A stretch of 9,331 nt of DNA from Planctomycetota bacterium (GTDB taxonomy: Bacteria > Planctomycetota > Phycisphaerae > WQYP01): contig JAJZOA010000252.1 of the NCBI GenBank assembly GCA_021852225.1, positions 1 to 9,331 of the forward strand, read 5' to 3'. The notes beneath the pieces are model-generated. The model had not been told where the DNA came from, searched no databases, and worked only from the letters and a program-made list of their open reading frames with translations. The position numbers and the translations under genes are program-made. Numbering within the stretch: the first letter of the stretch is position 1; each line of letters starts with the position of its first letter. This document shows positions 1 through 4,851 of the stretch, in pieces.

Positions 1-159
1 AATAATTTGGCTGCGGGCGTTTTGTACCCTTGGACCGGCTGGGTGCTAAGTCCAATGATCGCCGCCGCCGCGATGAGTCTAAGTTCTGTTTCCGTCATAA
101 CCAATGCGCTTCGTCTGCGGCGGACACGGGTGGATCCGCACGCGGCAACCGTTGGCTGA
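1..159 (+). CDS. copA: Cu(+)-translocating P1B-type ATPase, C-terminal fragment (cut by window edge)
   Basis: Frame 1 is open from the first base to a TGA at 157-159 and gives 52 residues. They match the last two membrane helices of CopA-type copper-exporting ATPases. The segment [20 protein letters not shown] is the usual TM7-to-TM8 stretch, followed by [19 protein letters not shown]. The M-x-x-S-S pattern (MSLSS) in the last helix is a known Cu(+)-site signature of subtype P1B-1. The N-A-L-R-L-R-R end of that helix and a short hydrophilic tail close the protein, as in the family. The protein would pump Cu(+) out of the cytoplasm at the expense of ATP. The segment just before AAGVLYP reads NNL, where many CopA proteins have IP, a minor deviation. 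Most of the protein, including the metal-binding, phosphorylation and nucleotide domains, lies left of the window. No terminator is obvious after it. Confidence 0.85.
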   Translation, partial: NNLAAGVLYPWTGWVLSPMIAAAAMSLSSVSVITNALRLRRTRVDPHAATVG

Positions 160-455
160 CGGGAACAAAGAAAGGTGGAGGGATATATCTCACCGGTCTG
201 GCGCAGCCCGAAAGTGGAACTGATAGAAAGCTGATCGGGGCGTTTAAAGGAAGTGTGCAAAACCCTGACAACGCGGGCGGATGCGTGCCATTGGATTTGG
301 TGCCGGCGACTTTTAGGCAAGAAACGTGCGGGTTGGCGGCGGGCGCTTTATAATTATGTCATGCTTTGCGGTCGGCGGCGTAACGGGTTGCCTCCAGCTG
401 AAAATCAAAGCGGAAATATGGCCCGCCGTCGGCGGGTTTCCGGAGGCTCTGTCAG
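160..455. other. Intergenic region between copA end and pdaD-like gene
   Basis: About 296 bases with no convincing gene. Open frames here have coding-unlike composition and no ribosome binding site. There is a perfect TATAAT at 349-354, but no good -35 box at 16-18 bp upstream (TTGGCG at 333-338 is only 10 bp away). It is therefore only a weak promoter candidate for the following gene. A GC-rich inverted repeat lies at 422-436, just before the Shine-Dalgarno sequence. Confidence 0.6.
422..436 (+). repeat. GC-rich inverted repeat in the pdaD-like leader
   Basis: CCCGCCG-T-CGGCGGG is a perfect 7-bp inverted repeat with a 1-nt centre, so a folded form would open to a 3-5 nt loop. It ends 4 bases before the Shine-Dalgarno CGGAGG (441-446) of the pdaD-like gene. 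It is followed only by TTT, so it is not a normal terminator. It could be a leader hairpin that affects translation, or an operator. Confidence 0.45.
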
Positions 456-1016
456 ATGGCGCATGAATGGACCGCACCGATACCGACCCGCGTCTTTTTC
501 ACCAAAGGGGTGGGCCGTCACCGGTATAAGGCTCAATCCGCGGAGCTTGCGTTAAGACATGCAGGTATAGAGAAGTTTAATCTTGTTCAAGTTTCGGGCA
601 TTCTGCCCGCCCGCTGCAAAATTATTGGAGTGACTGAGGGCATCCGGAAACTTATTCCCGGCCAGGTGGCGTTTGGCGTCATCAGTGAATCAAGCAGTGA
701 CGAGCCTAACCGCCTGCTAAGCTCCGGGATAGGCGTGGCGATGCCTATCCGCGACCAGTACGGGTACATCGCCCGTCATACCGGCTATGGCCTTACGGAA
801 GAAAAGACCGGCGATTATGTGGAAGACATGGCCGCCACAATGCTGGCCATGACACTGGGCATCGAATTTGACCCGCAGAGAAATTACGACGAGCGCAAAG
901 AGATTTACCGTATGAGCGGCAATGTGGTGCGGACGCGGAATATTGTTCAAACCGCCGAGGGAGACAAGAACGGCCTTTGGACGACTGTGGTCGCGGCTGC
1001 CGTTTTTTTAATGTAG
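456..1016 (+). CDS. pdaD: PdaD-like protein (pyruvoyl-dependent arginine decarboxylase family), catalytic residues apparently substituted
   Basis: The 186-residue product aligns from end to end with long-form pyruvoyl-dependent arginine decarboxylases. Matching blocks are the N-terminal PTRVFFTKGVG, ELALRHAGIEKFNLVQVSGI (30-49), the PGQVAFGVIS strand with SSDEPNRLLSSGIGVAMP (68-97), GYGLTEEKTG (110-119), MLAMTLGIEFD, and the C-terminal GLWTTVVAAAVFLM. In the family the proenzyme cleaves itself before a Ser, which becomes the pyruvoyl cofactor for turning arginine into agmatine. Compared with the Methanocaldococcus jannaschii enzyme as I remember it, the Asn of the active site is kept (N42). 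However, the Ser-Ser cleavage pair is S47-G48, and the catalytic Glu (E109 there) falls at R107. The family call is firm, but decarboxylase activity is doubtful. The start is supported by CGGAGG 9 bases upstream. No terminator follows directly. Confidence 0.85.
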   Translation: MAHEWTAPIPTRVFFTKGVGRHRYKAQSAELALRHAGIEKFNLVQVSGILPARCKIIGVTEGIRKLIPGQVAFGVISESSSDEPNRLLSSGIGVAMPIRDQYGYIARHTGYGLTEEKTGDYVEDMAATMLAMTLGIEFDPQRNYDERKEIYRMSGNVVRTRNIVQTAEGDKNGLWTTVVAAAVFLM

Positions 1017-1070
1017 TGCCCTGTTTCCGCGCACACCAGACTGTCGGGGAGAATAATTCAGGGGATAAAA

Positions 1071-1145
1071 ATGTGGGAGAATTGGCATGGGTACGACAAT
1101 TTGGATAGAATTAATCGTATTTACGAAATATTATCAAATTGTTAG
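1071..1145 (+). CDS. Possible small ORF of 24 codons, unrecognised
   Basis: ATG at 1071 opens a frame that ends at TAG 1143-1145. The peptide begins MWENWHGYDNLDRI and ends in Cys. It is soluble-looking and amphipathic, with two Trp and several Asn. AGGGGA lies about 6 bases upstream of the ATG, which is a good Shine-Dalgarno sequence. It sits 54 bases after the pdaD-like stop codon in an A+T-rich patch. A peptide this short can arise by chance; only the ribosome binding site and the natural-looking composition favour it. A second overlapping 26-codon frame from ATG 1087 also has a fair ribosome site, which weakens the case for either one. Confidence 0.25.
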   Translation: MWENWHGYDNLDRINRIYEILSNC

Positions 1146-1147
1146 TC

Positions 1148-1164
1148 AGAATCACTTGCATTCT
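1148..1164. promoter_or_regulatory. Short inverted repeat, possible operator
   Basis: AGAAT and ATTCT are 5-bp perfect arms separated by 7 bases (CACTTGC), within an A+T-rich stretch. The arrangement loosely recalls Fur-type boxes, but the match is too weak to name a regulator. Confidence 0.2.
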
Positions 1165-1237
1165 TAGCGCAAGCCATTAGAATTCCGCTCAATGGCCGGG
1201 CAATGGCGCGGTTTTTATTGCTCTATTTTCCGGCAGG

Positions 1238-1262
1238 GAGCCGATAACGTTTTTATCGGCTC
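1238..1262. repeat. Perfect 10-bp-stem hairpin
   Basis: GAGCCGATAA and TTATCGGCTC are exact inverted repeats with a 5-nt loop (CGTTT). There is no T run after either side (TAGCGG on the plus strand, CCTGCC on the minus strand), so it is not a standard Rho-independent terminator. It could be a 3' end for the pdaD-like transcript, a structured leader of the porin-like gene, or a protein-binding site. Confidence 0.5.
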
Positions 1263-1417
1263 TAGCGGCCAGGCGGGTAAGCACCTGCTTGCCGTGCATG
1301 CGGAATAACCAAGCGGCGGCTTTGGCAGGGGTTGTCCAAGCTGTTAACAGAGCCGGAATATGTGCTTGGCTCCAGATTGTTTTCCAACAGCCCGATGGAT
1401 GCGGGCGTTTGAATTGT

Positions 1418-1431
1418 TCCGAATATTCGGA
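1418..1431. repeat. 14-bp perfect palindrome, possible operator
   Basis: TCCGAATATTCGGA equals its own reverse complement and has no spacer. It lies 170 bp upstream of the porin-like start and about 80 bp upstream of the candidate promoter. A spacerless palindrome of this length is typical of a site for a dimeric regulator. No regulator gene is present in the window to link to it. Confidence 0.4.
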
Positions 1432-1445
1432 CAGTTTATGTAAGT

Positions 1446-1462
1446 TTGGTTTTCCGAACCAA
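1446..1462. repeat. Small hairpin near the porin-like promoter
   Basis: TTGGTT and AACCAA form a 6-bp stem around a 5-nt loop, 15 bases right of the 14-bp palindrome. It may be part of the same regulatory region. It is short enough to be chance. Confidence 0.3.
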
Positions 1463-1511
1463 TGAATGTTCGGGCCGTATGGTCTGGTAACGTTCGTGCC
1501 AAACTTAAGAA

Positions 1512-1540
1512 TTGAACGCGGCACTGTGGTCTGGTAGATC
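1512..1540 (+). promoter_or_regulatory. Candidate sigma-70-type promoter for the porin-like gene
   Basis: TTGAAC (1512-1517) and TAGATC (1535-1540) are spaced by exactly 17 bp. A TG one base before the -10 gives an extended -10 form. Both boxes are imperfect (4/6 and 3/6). Transcription would start about 40 bases before the start codon at 1588. Confidence 0.3.
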
Positions 1541-1587
1541 ACTTGGAATCCGGTTGGATTGCACCCGCAGTTTTTCAGGAAGGCGTT

Positions 1588-2676
1588 ATGGGCTGCTTTG
1601 GCTACAACAGAAAGCCGCAAAACCGGATTGCCGGGATTGCCTTCGCCGGTATAGCATTTATTTGTGCATTCGGTGCAAAGGCCAGTTTGATGGCCTCTGC
1701 CCCGGTTTTGGGCGCGGACCCATTTTCCGCGCCCACGCTTTCGCTGGACGATATTGCGAACCTGGCCGCCAACCCCCTTGCACCCGGCCAGCAGACCACC
1801 GGCGCAAGTACCGCACCGTTCACGCTTTCAACGACATTTTCTTATGCCAACGATTACTGGTTCCGTTACCGCGATATTGCGCCCAACCGGTTGAATCTGA
1901 TGAACAACAGCGAACTGGATGTGAATTTGCGGCAATTCGGTGATGTGTACCTGAAATTGTTTGCCGATTATTCCAACAATGTCCGCAAACCGTACATGGA
2001 CTCACTCCAGCAGGGAATCGCGGGTGTCCGGAGCGGGACTACCTATACCAACAACGTTCCGACCAGCGATTTTACCGAATTGGATCTGACCATTGGGTAT
2101 CATTACGATCTGATGAGCCTTCTGGGGCTGGATGCCGGCTATACCAATTTCATTACGCCGGTGAACAGTTGGAGTTCCGTAGCCGGTGCGCAGCCCGTGC
2201 AGGGTGGCCACGGCCAGACCGACATGCAGGAAGTGTATGTAAAGGCGACGCTCAATACACAGAGCTTTTTGAATAACATTGCGCTGAATCCATATATTTA
2301 TGTCGGCTTCGACTTTAACGGCGCTTATTACATGGCCAATGCCGGTGAATATTACGAAGCGGGCCTAAGCCCCACCTTCACCATTCCCAATACAAATGGT
2401 CTGGTGTTGAATCCTTATGCCAGTGTGGCGGCGATTCAGAATGAAAAGCGTCTGGATGCCAATCAGGTCAGCTATCGGGATGGCTATCTGGGATCAACCG
2501 TCGGGATTGGCGCCAATTATCCGGCGAATTCATTGCTGAATATTCCGGCGAACTTCGGCGCGGTTTCGGTAGGTGGTTTTGTGGAAGAGGTATTTGCTGG
2601 CACCCGCTATTCCCAACCGACCGGCAGCCACAGCGAGGCAACGGTGGTTGGGCTGAGCCTCGGCTGGAATTATTAA
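1588..2676 (+). CDS. Exported outer-membrane beta-barrel protein, family not recognised
   Basis: Product of 362 residues. The start was placed at ATG 1588, not at ATG 1543 in the same frame. It has AGGAAGG just upstream, and it gives a clean signal peptide: R/K-rich front (RKPQNR), hydrophobic core IAGIAFAGIAFICAFG, and likely cleavage after A-K-A at residue 32. After a Pro/Ala/Thr-rich linker, alternating polar and aromatic segments suggest beta strands, for example SELDVNLRQFGDVYLKLFADY, DLTIGYHYDLMS, NPYIYVGFDFNGAYYMA and TVVGLSLGWNY. The C-terminal residue is Tyr, as usual for proteins inserted by the BAM complex. It probably sits in the outer membrane as a channel or diffusion porin. I cannot name a Pfam family; it does not show the bbp2 motifs of the next gene. 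It is transcribed alone or with what lies upstream, because a terminator follows. Confidence 0.75.
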   Translation: MGCFGYNRKPQNRIAGIAFAGIAFICAFGAKASLMASAPVLGADPFSAPTLSLDDIANLAANPLAPGQQTTGASTAPFTLSTTFSYANDYWFRYRDIAPNRLNLMNNSELDVNLRQFGDVYLKLFADYSNNVRKPYMDSLQQGIAGVRSGTTYTNNVPTSDFTELDLTIGYHYDLMSLLGLDAGYTNFITPVNSWSSVAGAQPVQGGHGQTDMQEVYVKATLNTQSFLNNIALNPYIYVGFDFNGAYYMANAGEYYEAGLSPTFTIPNTNGLVLNPYASVAAIQNEKRLDANQVSYRDGYLGSTVGIGANYPANSLLNIPANFGAVSVGGFVEEVFAGTRYSQPTGSHSEATVVGLSLGWNY

Positions 2677-2751
2677 GGCGGCGACTGGCCGCATAGTGCG
2701 CTGGTATGGGAAAGATTTGAATTCGGGATTGAAGAGAGACTATCCGAGTGT

Positions 2752-2770
2752 GCCCATTAAATGGGCTTTT
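2752..2770 (+). terminator. Rho-independent terminator after the porin-like gene
   Basis: GCCCAT (2752-2757), loop TAA, ATGGGC (2761-2766), then TTTT. The stem is short (6-7 bp) and the T run is short, so it may be leaky. It lies 75 bases after the stop codon at 2676 and separates the two porin genes. Confidence 0.6.
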
Positions 2771-2918
2771 ATGTCCGCTGGTTGCGCAAAAGGCTGAACT
2801 TTATGGCAACCGGGTGTGACGAAATATCGGATGGGAAATGACAAAATGCCACTTATTGGCGTTGGAAAGCCGGTTTGGCCCTCTATTTAGGCTGCCCGGC
2901 ACAGGGTTTGCTTTATCG

Positions 2919-2937
2919 GCACCAAGAGTATTGGTGC
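2919..2937 (+). promoter_or_regulatory. Leader hairpin upstream of the bbp2 porin
   Basis: GCACCAA and TTGGTGC form a perfect 7-bp stem around GAGTA, ending 17 bases before the Shine-Dalgarno AGGAGA (2955-2960). Between them, TCCT (2945-2948) can also pair with AGGA (2955-2958) over a 6-nt T-rich loop, which would hide the ribosome site. A weak promoter, TTGGAA-16 bp-TATTTA, may lie just upstream at about 2862-2889. The hairpin may stabilise the porin mRNA or tune its translation. Confidence 0.4.
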
Positions 2938-2966
2938 ATTACTGTCCTCTTTTTAGGAGAAGTCTT

Positions 2967-4382
2967 ATGGTAAAACGCTCGTTGGGCACGCTGTTGACCG
3001 CAGCCGCCATTCTGGCGACTGCCGGTCTGTCTTACGCGGGCACTGCGGCATCTTCCAGCACGGCGTCGCTGGATGCCACACCCGTGGACACCAACCCACT
3101 GTTGATGTACGGCTTGGATAAGGTCCCTGCCGGCAAGCAGTCGCTCGGCCAGGATATTTCCAATGCCGGCTTTGACATCTACGGATACATTGAAGTTGGT
3201 TACACCGCCAATCTTTCCGGTCAGAACCACCCGATTCCGGGCCGTGTGTTTGATACCGAAGGCGGCAACAACATTCAGATGGATCAGCTTGACCTGGCCG
3301 TTTCGCGTTCCATCAATCTGACCGATCCTGGGTTCCGCAAAGCGGGCTGGATGATCGGCGGCAAAGCTGAAATGCTTTATGGTTATGACGCTGGCTATAT
3401 TCATTCCAACGGTCTGAACTTCTACCACGGCTACACGAATAACGCGGAACTAAGTGCCAATGGCGCACCATATCCTCAATACCAGTTTGATCCAGAGCAG
3501 CTTTATGTGTCGTTCGGTATTCCGATCGGCAAGGAAAGCGGCCTGAAGATTCGCGCTGGCAAGTTCGTGACTTTGCTGGGTGAAGAAACCATCAATCCGA
3601 CCACTAACTATTTCTATTCCCACACCTATGAATTTGGCGATGCTATTCCGTTCACCAATACCGGAATCATGGCGGATTACATGGTCAATAGCCAATGGTC
3701 GTTCTGGGCCGGCATTACGCGCCCATGGAATCAGAGCTTGCGATCACAGATCAACGGCTGGAATTTTATGGGTGAAATTGATTATACGCCCGCATCCAAC
3801 GTGTCACTGGTTGTCAATTATATTTTTGGCCCCAATGACCAAGCCTATGATACCGACACTAGCCCGACAGACCTGGATGGCGGAGTTTTTGGCGACAATC
3901 AGCATGACCGCTCCGTTCTGGACATCGTCGGTTCTTGGACGCCGCCAATTCTGAACAACAACCTGACTTTGGTGGCCAACCTGGACTGGGGCTATGATGC
4001 CGGTGGTCCGCTGCTGGTCGCTGGTCCGGATGACGGAATCCCTGGTGGCGTCAATGGCCAGTCGTCCACGGCCAACTGGTATGCTGGCGCTTTCTACCAG
4101 AGCTATGTCATTAACAGCTACCTCACATTCAATACCCGTGAGGAAATTTATTATGATAACGGCAACATGACCGCGGGTGCGGCGCTTTTCGCTCCGGCTG
4201 GTGGAACAACCCTGCTTGGCGACCTGACGGCCGGTGTCACCATCACTCCGATGCCCAACAGCAACCTGGGCAAGCATCTGGAATTCCGCCCTGAGCTGCG
4301 CGAAGACCTGTGCGATCATCCTTACTTCAATGGCAAGCACTACCAGACTACTCTGGGTATGGACGCCATTTACCAGTTCTAA
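2967..4382 (+). CDS. Outer-membrane beta-barrel porin, OmpL-like bbp2 family
   Basis: Product of 471 residues. ATG 2967 was chosen over ATG 2838 because AGGAGA lies 6 bases upstream and the protein then starts with a standard signal peptide (MVKRSLGTLLTAAAILATAG, cleavage near SYA at 24). The mature part begins with an Ala/Ser/Thr linker and then FDIYGYIEVGYTANLSG. Later come QMDQLDLAVSRSI, AGWMIGGKAEMLYGYDAG, QLYVSFGIPIG, and IRAGKFVTLLGEETINPT with YSHTYEFGDAIPFTNTGI. The stretch A-G-K-F-x-T-L-L-G, then N-P-T-x-N-x-F-Y-S-H and I-P-F-T-x-T-G, is the hallmark of the 'putative beta-barrel porin-2, OmpL-like' family, common in Planctomycetes and related bacteria. The final residue is Phe. It should form a channel for small solutes in the outer membrane; substrate unknown. 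It is flanked by terminators and so is probably transcribed alone. Confidence 0.88.
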   Translation: MVKRSLGTLLTAAAILATAGLSYAGTAASSSTASLDATPVDTNPLLMYGLDKVPAGKQSLGQDISNAGFDIYGYIEVGYTANLSGQNHPIPGRVFDTEGGNNIQMDQLDLAVSRSINLTDPGFRKAGWMIGGKAEMLYGYDAGYIHSNGLNFYHGYTNNAELSANGAPYPQYQFDPEQLYVSFGIPIGKESGLKIRAGKFVTLLGEETINPTTNYFYSHTYEFGDAIPFTNTGIMADYMVNSQWSFWAGITRPWNQSLRSQINGWNFMGEIDYTPASNVSLVVNYIFGPNDQAYDTDTSPTDLDGGVFGDNQHDRSVLDIVGSWTPPILNNNLTLVANLDWGYDAGGPLLVAGPDDGIPGGVNGQSSTANWYAGAFYQSYVINSYLTFNTREEIYYDNGNMTAGAALFAPAGGTTLLGDLTAGVTITPMPNSNLGKHLEFRPELREDLCDHPYFNGKHYQTTLGMDAIYQF

Positions 4383-4424
4383 CATCTGCCGCACAGGCGG
4401 CGGAGCAGTTTTGTAGAATCAGCC

Positions 4425-4460
4425 GGGCGGCGGGCCTTAAAATCCGCCGCCCTTTTTTTT
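4425..4460 (+). terminator. Strong Rho-independent terminator after the bbp2 porin
   Basis: GGGCGGCGG (4425-4433) pairs with CCGCCGCCC (4444-4452) in a perfect 9-bp G+C stem with a 10-nt loop, followed by eight T. It lies 42 bases after the stop codon at 4382. This should be an efficient stop, so the permease downstream needs its own promoter. Confidence 0.92.
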
Positions 4461-4851
4461 GACATGTTTTACGCAGAACCAGGAACCCGATCAGGTGGTA
4501 ATGTGTAAAGCCACCCGTTTCGCACGCGCTGCTTACCGACAGCGCGCATCGCGACTGGGAATAATAACCTGCGAGTCAGACGCATCGTTGGGCAGGCCGC
4601 AGATAAAGCAATCGGGCGGTTGTTAGGTTTCCAAATAAAATCGCGGCGGGCAAAATTCCGCGCGGCGCGTGTTCCCGGATGGATGCACCGACAGTTGAAT
4701 GACCCGAACAGGCGTGGAGTATAAGCGGTATAGTGGTTACACTAAGGCCAAAGCGTGAAATGTCCGGGCGGCCACTTGCGATGCTGTGGTCTGCCGGATA
4801 ATTCTGACTTGTCAGATTAAATTTGTACAACCGGTTGACAGGGCCAAAACC
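4461..4851. other. Gene-free region upstream of the APC permease
   Basis: About 390 bases without a supportable gene. It contains a 7-bp hairpin, CGCGCTG/CAGCGCG (4525-4546), and a G+C-rich stretch at 4640-4675. Weak promoter-like pairs for the permease are TTGAAT (4695-4700) with TATAAG (4720-4725), spacing 19, and TTGCGA (4776-4781) with GATAAT (4797-4802), spacing 15. Neither has ideal spacing. The 10-mer CTGTGGTCTG at 4784-4793 also occurs upstream of the porin-like gene at 1524-1533. Confidence 0.5.

Larger units (their letters stand above)
1017..1587. other. 571-bp intergenic region rich in palindromes, upstream of a porin-like gene
   Basis: No convincing full-length gene. The left part (about 1060-1170) is clearly richer in A+T than its surroundings. 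It holds a possible 24-codon ORF and a short inverted repeat, AGAAT-N7-ATTCT (1148-1164). The rest holds a perfect 10-bp-stem hairpin (1238-1262), a 14-bp perfect palindrome (1418-1431), a small hairpin (1446-1462) and a candidate promoter (1512-1540). A 143-codon minus-strand frame covers much of the area, but it runs into the porin signal-peptide region and resembles no family I know. Confidence 0.6.

Noticed and set aside
30..353. 107-codon plus-strand frame at the left edge
   Set aside because: It overlaps the clear CopA C-terminus in another frame, and its Arg/Gly-rich translation is what a shadow frame gives.
1148..1164. Calling the AGAAT-N7-ATTCT repeat a Fur box
   Set aside because: Only a loose resemblance to Fur sites and no iron-related gene beside it; kept only as a low-confidence inverted repeat.
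1189..1620. 143-codon open frame on the minus strand in the pdaD-porin gap
   Set aside because: Its start lies inside the porin signal-peptide coding region and it has no ribosome site. The translation resembles no family and the 1238-1262 hairpin falls inside it. Probably a chance frame, though it is the longest one in that gap.
2838..2966. Upstream in-frame ATG extending the bbp2 porin by 43 residues
   Set aside because: It would put the signal peptide inside the protein; ATG 2967 has a strong AGGAGA and starts directly with the signal peptide.
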